Shown one piece after another: positions 1 to 8,084 of a DNA stretch of 64,000 nt; the first letter of the stretch is position 1; the number at the start of each line of letters is the position of its first letter. The DNA comes from Nocardioides guangzhouensis. GTDB lineage: Bacteria > Actinomycetota > Actinomycetes > Propionibacteriales > Nocardioidaceae. The position numbers and the translations under genes are program-made. Location of the stretch: the NCBI RefSeq assembly GCF_004519545.1, contig NZ_SDKM01000021.1, positions 1 to 64,000 of the forward strand, read 5' to 3'. A model generated the notes under the pieces. That model was not told where the DNA came from. It searched no databases and saw only the letters and a program-made list of their open reading frames with translations.

Positions 1-44
1 GCGTGCGAAGTGACAAGAACACCGCGTTACAGCTGAGCGGGCGG

Positions 45-650
45 TCAGATCCCGGGGCGCTCGGCGGCGATCGTGGTGTCGTCGCCGTGACCGGTGTGGA
101 CGACGGTGTCGTCGGGGAGGGTGAGCAGCCGGGCCCGGATGGAGTCGCGGATCTGGTCGGCGTCGCTGAACGACCGGCCGGTCGCGCCGGGGCCGCCCTG
201 GAAGAGGGTGTCGCCGGTGAACACGCAGCCGAGGTCGGGGGCGTGGAAGCAGACCGCGCCGGGAGCGTGGCCGGGGGTGTGCAGCGCGACCAGGGTGGTG
301 CCGCCGACCGTGATCTCCTGGCCGTCGGCGAGGTCGACGTCCCACAGCTCGTCGGTGTGCGTGAGCTCCCACAGCGGCCGGTCGTCGGGGTGCAGCAGGA
401 TCGGCGCGCGTACGGCGGCACGCAGCGCCGGCGCGACCCGGACGTGGTCATCGTGGGCGTGGGTGCACAGGATCGCCTTCACGGTCCGGTCCCCCACCAC
501 CGCCAGGATCGCGTCGACGTCGTGCGGGGCGTCGATCACCACGCACTCGGCGTCGTCGCCGACCACCCAGATGTTGTTGTCGACGTCGAAGGTCTCGCCG
601 TCGAGGCTGAACGTGCCGCTCACCACGGCATGGTCGACCCGTGCCGTCAT
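45..650 (-). CDS. MBL-fold metallo-hydrolase partner of mscR
   Basis: A 201-residue metallo-beta-lactamase-fold hydrolase of the glyoxalase II-like type. The metal motif H64-A-H66-D-D68-H69 is visible. A second metal His lies in HTPGHAPG, a metal Asp in FTGDTLF, and a last His in HTGHGDD near the C-terminus. The ATG at 650 overlaps the mscR stop by 4 nt (ATGA), so the two are translationally coupled. The same pairing is known in mycobacteria (Rv2259/Rv2260). Inference: it hydrolyses the S-formyl-mycothiol made by MscR, or a related thioester. The family is broad and the substrate is not proven by sequence. Confidence 0.9.
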   Translation of the reverse strand: MTARVDHAVVSGTFSLDGETFDVDNNIWVVGDDAECVVIDAPHDVDAILAVVGDRTVKAILCTHAHDDHVRVAPALRAAVRAPILLHPDDRPLWELTHTDELWDVDLADGQEITVGGTTLVALHTPGHAPGAVCFHAPDLGCVFTGDTLFQGGPGATGRSFSDADQIRDSIRARLLTLPDDTVVHTGHGDDTTIAAERPGI

Positions 651-1798
651 GCCGGGGTCCCCGCGTCGGCGCGCGCGGAGCGAGTGGCGTCGTGGGGTGT
701 CAGGATCACCACGCTGCGGAGCACGTCGCCGTGGTGCATCTTCTCGAACGCCGCCTCCACGTCCTCGAGGCCGACCTCCTCGGAGACGAACGTGTCCAGG
801 TCCAGCCGGCCCTGGCGGTAGAGGTCGACCAGCATCGGGAAGTCGCGGGTGGGCAGGCAGTCGCCGTACCAGCTGGACTTCAGTGCGCCGCCGCGACCGA
901 ACACGTCGATCAGCGGCAGGTCCGGCAGCTTCATGTCCGGGGTCGGCACCCCGACCAGTACCAGCACCCCGGCCAGGTCGCGGGCGTAGAAGCCCTGCTT
1001 CCAGGTCTCCGGGCGGCCGACCGCCTCGATGACCACGTCGGCACCGTCCGCGCCGGCGTACGTCTCCGCGCAGATCCGCTTGATCTCCGCCACCGGGTCG
1101 GTCGCCGAGGAGTCCACGACGTGGGTGGCACCCATCCGGCGCGCGGTCACGAGCTTCTTCGCGTCGATGTCGACCGCGATGATCGGGCTCGCCCCGGCCA
1201 GCGCCGAGCCGGCCACCGCCGCCACCCCCACGCCGCCGCAGCCGATGACCGCCACGGACGTCCCGCGGGTCACCGCGCCGGTGTTGATGGCGGCCCCGAT
1301 GCCGGCCATCACCCCGCAGCCCAGCAGCCCGACCGCGGCCGGGCGGGCCTCGGCGTCGACCTTCGTGCACTGGCCGGCGGCGACCAGCGTCTTCTCCGCG
1401 AACGCCCCGATCCCCAGCGCCGGCGACAGCTGCGTACCGTCCTCCAGGGTCATCTTCTGCGTCGCGTTGTGGGTGTTGAAGCAGTAGTGCAGGTCGCCCC
1501 GCCGGCAGGCCCGGCACTCCCCGCACACGGCCCGCCAGTTGAGGACCACGAAGTCGCCCGGCGCCACCTCGGTGACGTCCGGGCCGACCGACTCCACGAT
1601 CCCGGCCGCCTCGTGACCGAGCAGGAACGGGAAGTCGTCGTTGATCCCGCCCTCGCGGTAGTGCAGGTCGGTGTGGCACACGCCGCAGGCCTGGACCCGG
1701 ACGACGGCCTCGCCCGGACCGGGGTCGGGCACGTTGATCGTGACCACCTCCACGGGCGCTCCCTTGGCCTTCGCCACCACTGCACGGACCTGCTGCAT
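647..1798 (-). CDS. mscR: S-(hydroxymethyl)mycothiol dehydrogenase (mycothiol-dependent formaldehyde dehydrogenase)
   Basis: A 383-residue zinc-dependent medium-chain dehydrogenase, cytosolic. It oxidises S-hydroxymethyl-mycothiol with NAD to detoxify formaldehyde, and relatives also reduce S-nitrosomycothiol. The catalytic zinc region is CGVCHTD (C41, H42) followed by GHEAAG. The structural zinc cysteines lie in [15 protein letters not shown], and the NAD-binding glycines in [10 protein letters not shown]. The ATG at 1798 is preceded by GAGGAGA at a good distance; an in-frame ATG at 1831 would add 11 residues and is less likely. It forms an overlapping pair with the downstream MBL-fold gene. 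It implies that the organism makes mycothiol, an actinobacterial thiol. Confidence 0.93.
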   Translation of the reverse strand: MQQVRAVVAKAKGAPVEVVTINVPDPGPGEAVVRVQACGVCHTDLHYREGGINDDFPFLLGHEAAGIVESVGPDVTEVAPGDFVVLNWRAVCGECRACRRGDLHYCFNTHNATQKMTLEDGTQLSPALGIGAFAEKTLVAAGQCTKVDAEARPAAVGLLGCGVMAGIGAAINTGAVTRGTSVAVIGCGGVGVAAVAGSALAGASPIIAVDIDAKKLVTARRMGATHVVDSSATDPVAEIKRICAETYAGADGADVVIEAVGRPETWKQGFYARDLAGVLVLVGVPTPDMKLPDLPLIDVFGRGGALKSSWYGDCLPTRDFPMLVDLYRQGRLDLDTFVSEEVGLEDVEAAFEKMHHGDVLRSVVILTPHDATRSARADAGTPA

Positions 1799-1903
1799 CG
1801 ACGTCTCCTCACGGGTCGTGGTTGTCGTCATCCAAGCAGACCGGCCGGAATGCAACCCGGCTCCACGCTTTCGCGTCTTGGGTGCGGAAGGATGGTGAGG
1901 CGG

Positions 1904-2464
1904 ATGCACACCACGACGCACCCGGGGGCTGTGATGACGCGTGACGGCACGTCGGCGAAGGACGCCGAGTTCAGTGCGTGGATGACGGCCCGGCAGCCTG
2001 CGCTGCTCCGCACGGCGTACCTCCTCACCGGCGACCACCACAGCGCCGAGGACCTCGTGCAGACCACGCTGGCCAAGGTCTACCTCTCGTGGGACAAGGT
2101 GAGGAAGCGGGAGGTCGTCGACGGCTACGCCCGGCGGATCCTGGTCAACGAGAACAACTCGATCTGGCGCCGCGCGTGGAAGAAGCGCGAGGTCACCAGC
2201 GACCAGGTCCCCGAGCAGCGCGGCGTGCGCGACCGGTACGACGAGGGGCAGAGCTCGGCGCTCTGGGACCACGTGCAGACCCTCCCGCGCAAGCAGCGGG
2301 CGGTGATCGTGCTCCGGTACTACGAGGAGCTGAGCGAGGCCGAGACCGCCGAGGTGCTCGGCATCAGCGTCGGGACCGTGAAGTCCCAGGCCAGCCGCGC
2401 GCTGGCCACCCTGCGGCAGGACGCCGCACGACACCTCGAGATGAGCGGGGAGGAGGAGCGATGA
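1904..2464 (+). CDS. SigE-family ECF RNA polymerase sigma factor
   Basis: A 186-residue ECF (group IV) sigma factor. Region 2 includes [16 protein letters not shown] and [10 protein letters not shown] (about residues 28-55). Region 4 is the helix-turn-helix [20 protein letters not shown] near the C-terminus (about 140-165). No other domain is present. The start could be ATG 1904 (used here, with AAGGA about 11 nt upstream) or ATG 1934. Its stop overlaps the next start by 4 nt (ATGA). That next gene encodes a membrane-anchored protein that may sense or restrain it. The SigE-family name follows the common actinobacterial subfamily; the regulon is unknown. Confidence 0.88.
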   Translation: MHTTTHPGAVMTRDGTSAKDAEFSAWMTARQPALLRTAYLLTGDHHSAEDLVQTTLAKVYLSWDKVRKREVVDGYARRILVNENNSIWRRAWKKREVTSDQVPEQRGVRDRYDEGQSSALWDHVQTLPRKQRAVIVLRYYEELSEAETAEVLGISVGTVKSQASRALATLRQDAARHLEMSGEEER

Positions 2465-3729
2465 GCAACCCCCAGGACAACCTGACCGACCAGCTGACCC
2501 GCGAGCTGCACCAGCGCGGCGCGACCGTGGAGGGCCAGCCCATCGGCCTCGGCGACGTGAAGCGGCAGGCGGGCCGGATCCGCCGGCGCCGCAGCCTCGC
2601 GGCCGGCGCGGCCGTGGCGGCGGTGGTCGCCATCGCGGTCCCGTCGTTCATGGCGGCCGGCAACCTGTTCCCGGACGCCTCCGACAAGGGGCAGGTCCCC
2701 GCGACCAACAGCCCGAACCCCACCCAGGACGTCACCATCGAGCCGGGCGGCACGGTCGTGCTGAAGGGCGACGCGCCGCAGGGTGCGGACCCGACGATGG
2801 AGTACGTCGACGGCGAGACCCTGGTCACCTCGAGCGGCAACCGGATCCCGCTGGACGCGTCGTACCACTACGTCGCGCGGGTCGGGGACGAGCTGCTCGC
2901 CGTCCGCGCGGGCGACCCCGGCACCTTCGTCGACGTCCTCGACGCCGAGGGCACGGTGGTCGACACCTCCGAGACCATGGCCGAGGCGGTCAGCTCCGCC
3001 GACCACACGGTCGGCGCGTGGATCACCCCGTCCGGCGCGATCCTGACCCGCTTCCAGGGCCGCACCGTGCGGCTGAACGACGCGGGCAACGACGGGGGCC
3101 AGGCGGTCGAGATCCTCGGCAGCGGCTCGTGCCTGGAGGACGAGGGCGGCTGCCAGGTGTTCTTCAACCGCTTCGGCGAGGGCAAGCCGGAGGCCGCGGA
3201 CTCGCACGGCATCGTCGACGTCGTCCCCGGCGGCTTCAGCGCCGTCCGTGCGGTGTCGCCGGAGGGTCTCGTGGCCGGCCAGGTCTCCCCGATGAGCGGC
3301 GACCCGGGCGCCCCGGCTTGCAGCGCGGTCTACGACCTGCGGGCGGGAAAGCAGCTGTGGAAGACCTGCGACTACGTCTTCGAGTACGCCGGCTCCGGCT
3401 TCTCCCCGGACGAGTCCACGATCGTCGGCTACCACCAGGACGCCGACGGCGCCGGGCCGCGCTCGATGGTGGTGCTGGACGCGCGGACCGGCGAGGTGAG
3501 GATGCGGTTCGAGGTCGAGGGCGCCGAGACCCGGCGCCCGGCGGGGTCGATCGTGGACACGGCGTGGGAGGACGACGCCCACCTGGTCGTGAAGACCGAG
3601 GGGTCGAGCGCCGACGGCATCCCGTCGTACAACCTGTGGCGGGTCGGGCTCGACGGCAGCGTCGAGCGGGTCCTCGACCACGACAACACCTCCGGCGGCG
3701 AGGTCCAGCCCTGGGTCTTCCTGGACTGA
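2461..3729 (+). CDS. membrane-anchored putative anti-sigma/sensor protein with extracytoplasmic propeller-like domain
   Basis: A 422-residue protein of unknown family. Residues 1-45 are cytoplasmic and end in an Arg cluster (RIRRRR). A single membrane helix spans about 46-65. The remaining 350 or so residues lie outside and contain repeated strand-turn blocks such as [13 protein letters not shown] and [16 protein letters not shown], which resemble WD40-like or TolB-like propeller blades. It is co-translated with the ECF sigma gene by a 4-nt overlap. That supports a role as its membrane regulator, but no canonical zinc anti-sigma motif (HxxxCxxC) is present. The function is inferred from context only. 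Confidence 0.85.
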   Translation: MSNPQDNLTDQLTRELHQRGATVEGQPIGLGDVKRQAGRIRRRRSLAAGAAVAAVVAIAVPSFMAAGNLFPDASDKGQVPATNSPNPTQDVTIEPGGTVVLKGDAPQGADPTMEYVDGETLVTSSGNRIPLDASYHYVARVGDELLAVRAGDPGTFVDVLDAEGTVVDTSETMAEAVSSADHTVGAWITPSGAILTRFQGRTVRLNDAGNDGGQAVEILGSGSCLEDEGGCQVFFNRFGEGKPEAADSHGIVDVVPGGFSAVRAVSPEGLVAGQVSPMSGDPGAPACSAVYDLRAGKQLWKTCDYVFEYAGSGFSPDESTIVGYHQDADGAGPRSMVVLDARTGEVRMRFEVEGAETRRPAGSIVDTAWEDDAHLVVKTEGSSADGIPSYNLWRVGLDGSVERVLDHDNTSGGEVQPWVFLD

Positions 3730-3749
3730 CTCCACCGCACGGCCTACGG

Positions 3750-3778
3750 CGCCCCGGTTGCCCTCGGCAGCCGGGGCG
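3750..3778 (+). terminator. hairpin terminator after the sigma-factor operon
   Basis: CGCCCCGG (3750-3757) pairs with CCGGGGCG (3771-3778), with an inner TGCC/GGCA stem and a CTC loop. It lies 21 nt after the stop at 3729. There is no strong U-tract, as is usual in high-GC actinobacteria. It could serve both this operon and the convergent tsaD. Confidence 0.65.
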
Positions 3779-3838
3779 TCTGCGCGACGTCAGGCGAACG
3801 GGTCGCCCGGGCAGCCGGGGCGCATGACGTCCGCGGAC

Positions 3839-4882
3839 TCAGGCGACGACGGTGGTGATCGGCTGCGAGGAGTCGGCGGGAAGGTCCAGGGCCGAGGGCG
3901 TCCGACCGCGCGCCACCAGCTCCGCGCCGAGCGCGGCGACCATCGCGCCGTTGTCCGTGCACAGGCCCGGCCGGGGCACCCGCACCCGGATGCCGAGGTC
4001 GGCGGCCCGTTCGGTCGCCATCGCCCGGAGCCGGGAGTTCGCCGCGACCCCGCCGCCGATGAGGATGTCCTCGATCCCGCGGGTGGTGGCAGCGTCGAGG
4101 GCCTTGCGGACCAGCACGTCACACACGGCCTCCTGGAAGGAGGCGGCCACGTCCGCGACGGGCACCGGCTCCCCCGCCCGCTCGCGCGCCTCGACCCAGC
4201 GCGCGACGGCAGTCTTGAGGCCGGAGAACGAGAAGTCGAAGCGATGCCGCTCGAGGTCCTTGCGCGAGGTCAGCCCGCGCGGGAAGTCGACGTACACGCT
4301 GGAGCCGGACGTGGCGGCGCGGTCGATGTGCGGGCCGCCGGGGAACGGCAGGCCGAGGAGCCGGGCGACCTTGTCGAAGGCCTCGCCGGCGGCGTCGTCG
4401 ATGGTGGCACCGAGCGGCTCGACGCCGACGGTCACGTCGTCGACCTCGAGGAGCGAGGAGTGGCCGCCGCTGACCAGCATGGCCAGGCAGGGCTCGGGGA
4501 GCGGGCCGTGCTCGAGCTGGTCGACCGCGACGTGGGCGGCGAGGTGGTTGACGCCGTAGATCGGCTTGCCCAGGCCGAGCGCCAGCGCCTTCGCGGCGGC
4601 GACCCCGACCAGCAGGGCGCCGGCCAGGCCGGGACCGCTGGTGACGGCGATCGCGTCGACGTCGTCGAGGCGTACGCCGGCGGTCTCGCAGGCGCGCTCG
4701 ATGGTCGGCACCATCGCCTCGAGGTGGGCACGCGAGGCGACCTCGGGAACCACGCCACCGAACCGGGCGTGCTCGTCGACGCTGCTGGCGACCGCGTCCG
4801 CGAGCAGCGTGTGGCCGCGGACGATGCCGACGCCGGTCTCGTCGCAGGAGGTCTCGATGCCGAGGACCAGGGGCTCGTTCAT
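3839..4882 (-). CDS. tsaD: tRNA N6-threonylcarbamoyladenosine transferase TsaD
   Basis: A 347-residue ASKHA-fold enzyme that transfers threonylcarbamoyl from TC-AMP to A37 of ANN-decoding tRNAs (t6A), working with TsaB and TsaE. Seen: N-terminal [11 protein letters not shown], metal-binding H113 and H117 in [14 protein letters not shown], and [10 protein letters not shown]. The length is normal for the family. ATG 4882 is chosen; a GTG at 4894 would add four residues. A 24-codon reading frame fills the gap to rimI, with 4-nt overlaps at both ends. tsaE, tsaB, rimI and tsaD together form the expected t6A cluster. Confidence 0.97.
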   Translation of the reverse strand: MNEPLVLGIETSCDETGVGIVRGHTLLADAVASSVDEHARFGGVVPEVASRAHLEAMVPTIERACETAGVRLDDVDAIAVTSGPGLAGALLVGVAAAKALALGLGKPIYGVNHLAAHVAVDQLEHGPLPEPCLAMLVSGGHSSLLEVDDVTVGVEPLGATIDDAAGEAFDKVARLLGLPFPGGPHIDRAATSGSSVYVDFPRGLTSRKDLERHRFDFSFSGLKTAVARWVEARERAGEPVPVADVAASFQEAVCDVLVRKALDAATTRGIEDILIGGGVAANSRLRAMATERAADLGIRVRVPRPGLCTDNGAMVAALGAELVARGRTPSALDLPADSSQPITTVVA

Positions 4883-4953
4883 CGGGGCCCCCACATGATT
4901 GTCGGCGGGAGGAGCGAAGCGGGGGGAGCCGGGAATCTCGTGGGGTGATTCAT
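4879..4953 (-). CDS. 24-codon linker ORF between rimI and tsaD (possible coupling peptide or chance)
   Basis: An ATG at 4953 overlaps the rimI stop (ATGA). The frame runs 24 codons and its TGA overlaps the tsaD start by 4 nt. The peptide begins [10 protein letters not shown] and is Pro-rich. No family is recognised. Similar DNA (ATCACCCCAC after a stop codon, then C-rich sequence) occurs between the marR and MFS genes at 60162-60216. The frame may therefore just be an open dispersed repeat that keeps ribosomes moving between cistrons. Confidence 0.25.
   Translation of the reverse strand: MNHPTRFPAPPASLLPPTIMWGPR
4883..4949 (-). repeat. short intergenic repeat copy A
   Basis: Read on the minus strand, the DNA just after the rimI stop has ATCACCCCAC and then a C-rich tract with CGCTTCGCTCC, ending at the tsaD start. 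The same opening 10-mer and a CTCGCTCCCC tract occur at 60162-60213 in the same position, after a stop and before a start. Two copies are seen here. The similarity beyond the opening 10-mer is partial. Confidence 0.4.
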
Positions 4954-5408
4954 GACGCGGCCTCCAGGAGGGGGCGGGCGAGGACCAGGGCGTCGGAGCC
5001 GTCGCGGTAGTAGCGCCGGCGCACGTCGATGCGCGTGAAGCCCTCCGCCGCGTAGAACCCGAGAGCGCGCTTGTTCGCGGCGCTCACCTCGAGCAGCATC
5101 CGGTCGGCGCCGTCGGCGCGCGCGGACACCACGAGGTGCTCGAGCAGACGGCCCCCGAGCCCGGCCCGCCGGTGGTCCGGGGCGACCGCGATCCGCTGCA
5201 GGTCGACGACGTCGCCGGCCAGCATCGTGACCGCGTAGCCGACCACGCCCCCCTCGGCGTCGGCCACCACCGAGCGGCGGCCGGGGCCGGTGAGCTCCTC
5301 GTGCAGCGCCGCCTCGCCCCACGCGTCCCGACCGAACAGGGCGGCGTCGAGGGCGACCAGGGCGGGTACGTCGTCGGGCACGGCCGGGCGGAGGATCGCG
5401 CTGGTCAC
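4950..5408 (-). CDS. rimI: ribosomal protein S18-alanine N-acetyltransferase (RimI-type GNAT)
   Basis: A 152-residue GNAT acetyltransferase. The acetyl-CoA loop is seen as [15 protein letters not shown], and the C-terminal half holds [13 protein letters not shown] and RRRYYRDG, typical of RimI. The family acetylates the N-terminal Ala of bS18; actinobacterial members can have wider targets. The GTG start at 5408 overlaps the tsaB stop by 4 nt. The placement between tsaB and tsaD is conserved in many bacteria and supports the name. Confidence 0.9.
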   Translation of the reverse strand: MTSAILRPAVPDDVPALVALDAALFGRDAWGEAALHEELTGPGRRSVVADAEGGVVGYAVTMLAGDVVDLQRIAVAPDHRRAGLGGRLLEHLVVSARADGADRMLLEVSAANKRALGFYAAEGFTRIDVRRRYYRDGSDALVLARPLLEAAS

Positions 5409-6043
5409 GACACAGCCTTCGGCGGGTGCGGCGCCATCGCGTCGGGGCGGCGGAGGTAGAGCGGCTCCGGCGCGACCACCTCGGCCAGGCCGCGGGCGAC
5501 CACCCGGGCCAGCCAGCCGGCGGACGGGCGGACCGGGCCGGTCGCGGACGGGAACGTCATCGGGTAGAGGTGCGCCCCCTCGCCCACCACCGGGTGCTCG
5601 GTCTCGATCTCGCCGGGGCGGTCGACGGCCGGGCCGGAGGTACGACGCCCGGTGGCGTCGTACGTCGCCCAGTAGACCTCCTTGCGCCGTGCGTCGGTGG
5701 CGACCAGGAAGGCGGTGGAGACCGCGTCCGTGGCGACCGCCTCGGCGGCCAGCACGTCCAGCGAGCAGACCCCGTGGACCGGGATGCCGAGCACCAGGCC
5801 GAGGGTGCGGGCGGTGACCAGCCCGACCCGGAGCCCGGTGAACGGGCCGGGACCGGCGCCGACGGCGACCGCCGTGAGGTCGGTGCGGGAGGCGCCGGCC
5901 TCGTCCAGCACGCGGGCGATCAGCGGGGCGAGCTGCTCGCCGTGCTTCATGGTCTGCTCCGAGCGCAGGTCCGCGACGACGTCGTCCCCGTCGGCGAGGG
6001 CGACGGCGACCTGCGGCGAGGAGGTGTCGAGGGCGAGCAGCAC
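5405..6043 (-). CDS. tsaB: t6A complex dimerisation subunit TsaB
   Basis: A 212-residue inactive paralogue of TsaD that pairs with it in t6A synthesis. Seen: N-terminal LLALDTSSPQVAVAL and the GAGPGPFTGLRVG block typical of TsaB (YeaZ). It lacks the metal HxxxH of TsaD, as expected. GTG start at 6043, only 2 nt after the tsaE stop. It overlaps rimI by 4 nt at its 3' end. Confidence 0.95.
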   Translation of the reverse strand: MLLALDTSSPQVAVALADGDDVVADLRSEQTMKHGEQLAPLIARVLDEAGASRTDLTAVAVGAGPGPFTGLRVGLVTARTLGLVLGIPVHGVCSLDVLAAEAVATDAVSTAFLVATDARRKEVYWATYDATGRRTSGPAVDRPGEIETEHPVVGEGAHLYPMTFPSATGPVRPSAGWLARVVARGLAEVVAPEPLYLRRPDAMAPHPPKAVS

Positions 6044-6045
6044 GA

Positions 6046-6993
6046 CTAGAGGCTAGCGACCGTCGCGGCGACCAGCCGGTCGAGGCCCGCGTCGAGCCAG
6101 CGCAGCCCGACCGGCTCGATCTCGACGGTCCGGGGGTCGTGGTCCTCGCCGGTCTCGTCGTCCCCCACGGCCCGGTGCAGCCGCAGCTCGAGGCGCTCGT
6201 CGGCGAGGCCCTCGGCGACCCCCTCGCCCCACTCCACGACGGTGACCGCGTCGGTCAGCGAGGTGTCGAGGTCGAGGTCGTCCAGCTCGTCGATGCCGCC
6301 GAGGCGGTAGGCGTCGACATGGACCAGCGGCGGGCCGGCGGCCAGGGACGGATGCACCCGCGCGATCACGAACGTCGGCGAGGTGATCTCCCCGCGCACG
6401 CCGAGGCCCTCCCCGATGCCCTTGGTCATCGTGGTCTTCCCGGCGCCGAGGTCGCCGGAGAGGATCAGCAGGTCGCCGCGGCGCAGCAGCGCGGCCAGGC
6501 CCACGCCGAACGCCCGGGCGTCCTCGGCGGTCGGCAGCGCGACCGTGCGCGGGAACACCTTGGCCAGCCGCTCGGTCACGCCGACCCGGCCGGACGGGAC
6601 GTACCCGTGGTGCTTCCAGAACTCGATCGACTCCGGGAGCTCGACCCGGGCCTTCACCCGCACGCCCTCGGCGCCGCGCGCCGCGGCGTACTCCTCGGCG
6701 ACGGCGACCAGCCGCGACGCGACCCCGTGGCCCTGCGCGTCGGGCACGACTCCGAACCGGCGCAGCATCAGGCCGGGGCCGGAGTCGTCGAAGAGCAGCG
6801 CGCCGACCGGGCGGCCGTCGAGGGACGCCAGCAACCCGCCGTACGCCGCGAGCTCGGCGGCGACCGACGGCTCGTCCTCCGACAGCGCGTCGGCCGGCGG
6901 GTCGAGCACGGGCCGGGCCCCGAACGCCTCCTGGATCACCGACAGCACCTGGCGCGCCGCCGTCGCGTCGACTACGCGGACCTCGACGCTCAC
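6046..6993 (-). CDS. tsaE: GNAT acetyltransferase-TsaE fusion (t6A complex ATPase)
   Basis: A 315-residue two-domain protein. Residues 1 to about 150 form a GNAT domain with RRFGVVPDAQGHGVASRLV (acetyl-CoA loop) and EFWKHHGYVPSGR. Residues from about 160 to the end form TsaE, with Walker A SGDLGAGKTT (K186), TSPTFVIA, VHVDAYRL and VEWGEG. TsaE alone is usually about 150 residues, so the length needs the fusion. TsaE is the ATPase that drives TsaB/TsaD turnover. The GTG at 6993 overlaps the hydrolase stop (GTGA), and the frame is continuous across both domains. The GNAT substrate is unknown; rimI two genes on is a separate acetyltransferase. Confidence 0.9.
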   Translation of the reverse strand: MSVEVRVVDATAARQVLSVIQEAFGARPVLDPPADALSEDEPSVAAELAAYGGLLASLDGRPVGALLFDDSGPGLMLRRFGVVPDAQGHGVASRLVAVAEEYAAARGAEGVRVKARVELPESIEFWKHHGYVPSGRVGVTERLAKVFPRTVALPTAEDARAFGVGLAALLRRGDLLILSGDLGAGKTTMTKGIGEGLGVRGEITSPTFVIARVHPSLAAGPPLVHVDAYRLGGIDELDDLDLDTSLTDAVTVVEWGEGVAEGLADERLELRLHRAVGDDETGEDHDPRTVEIEPVGLRWLDAGLDRLVAATVASL

Positions 6994-8084
6994 CACTCGT
7001 CCTCCTCCTCCGGGACGTGCGCCGCGGCGGCCGCGATGAGCTGGTCGAGCGCGGCGTTGACCTGTTCGTGGCGCTCGAGGATCACCATGTGGCCGGCGCC
7101 CTCGCACTCGACGAGCTGGGAGCCCGGGATCATCGCGTGCAGCTTGCGGCTGTGACCGATCGCGGTGACCTTGTCGCGGGTGCCACAGATGATCGTGGTC
7201 GGGATCCGCTCGAGCGCGCTGACAGTGGCGAACTTGTCGAGGGACTCGAAGTTCGGGAAGAACTCCGCGATCACCTCGAACTTCGTCGAGGACAGCATGT
7301 CGTCGACGAACTGCACGTAGTCCGCGGGCACCTCGTCGCCGAACGCGAACATGTCGGTGGCGACGGTCGCGACGTCCTTGCTCACCCGTCTCAGGCCGTC
7401 GACCACCCGGCCGGTGCGGGCCAGCGCGGCGACCACGCGCTGGGCGACGTCGCCGCCGAAGGTCTCCGGGAGCAGCGGCACCAGCATCCGGTGCGGGTGC
7501 AGTCCGCCGGCGGTCGTGGAGATGAGAGCGACCCCGGTGATCCGGTCGCCGAACAGCTCGGGGTGCTGCTCGGCCAGCGCGATCACGGACATCCCGCCCA
7601 TGGAGTGCCCGACCAGGACGATCCGCCCGTCCGGGGCCACCTGCTCGATGACCTGGCGCAGGTCGTGGCCGAGCTGGTCGATGGTCGCGTGCCCGGGGCG
7701 GGAGCGGCCGCTGCGGCCGTGCGAGCGCTGGTCGTAGAACACGGTGCGGACCAGGCCGCGGTAGCCGGCCCGCTGGAAGTGCCAGCAGTCGAGGTTGAGC
7801 GCGTAGCCGTGCACGAACACGACGGTCATCCGGGCGGCGTCGTCGCGGGCGCGGCGCCGCGCGCCGCCCTCGGGGTGGTACTCGTCGACCTCGACGTGCA
7901 GCGGCACCCCGTCCTCCGCGATCACGGTGCGAGGCTCCGACCGGAGCGACCCGAGCCTGGTCGCCTCGCCCTGGCCGCGCTGGGCGATCACGCGGCGCCG
8001 CCGGGCCACTCCGACCGCGGCACCGGCGGCCGCCAGCCCGGCGGCCCCGGCGGCGTACGTCAGGACGCGGCGGCGCAGGCTCAC
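6990..8084 (-). CDS. alpha/beta hydrolase, membrane-anchored
   Basis: A 364-residue alpha/beta-hydrolase-fold protein. An N-terminal helix (about residues 8-28, followed by ARRRR) suggests a membrane anchor. Seen: oxyanion block VFVHGYALNLDCW, nucleophile elbow GHSMGG, and the C-terminal His in GAGHMVILERHEQV. It overlaps alr by 4 nt at its GTG start and tsaE by 4 nt at its stop, so it is co-translated in the alr-tsaE operon. This position is common in actinobacteria, but the substrate is unknown (esterase, lipase or similar). Confidence 0.88.
   Translation of the reverse strand: MSLRRRVLTYAAGAAGLAAAGAAVGVARRRRVIAQRGQGEATRLGSLRSEPRTVIAEDGVPLHVEVDEYHPEGGARRRARDDAARMTVVFVHGYALNLDCWHFQRAGYRGLVRTVFYDQRSHGRSGRSRPGHATIDQLGHDLRQVIEQVAPDGRIVLVGHSMGGMSVIALAEQHPELFGDRITGVALISTTAGGLHPHRMLVPLLPETFGGDVAQRVVAALARTGRVVDGLRRVSKDVATVATDMFAFGDEVPADYVQFVDDMLSSTKFEVIAEFFPNFESLDKFATVSALERIPTTIICGTRDKVTAIGHSRKLHAMIPGSQLVECEGAGHMVILERHEQVNAALDQLIAAAAAHVPEEEDEW

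Noticed and set aside
1..44. A partial gene at the left edge
   Set aside because: Only 44 nt precede the MBL-fold stop. No frame or motif can be judged.
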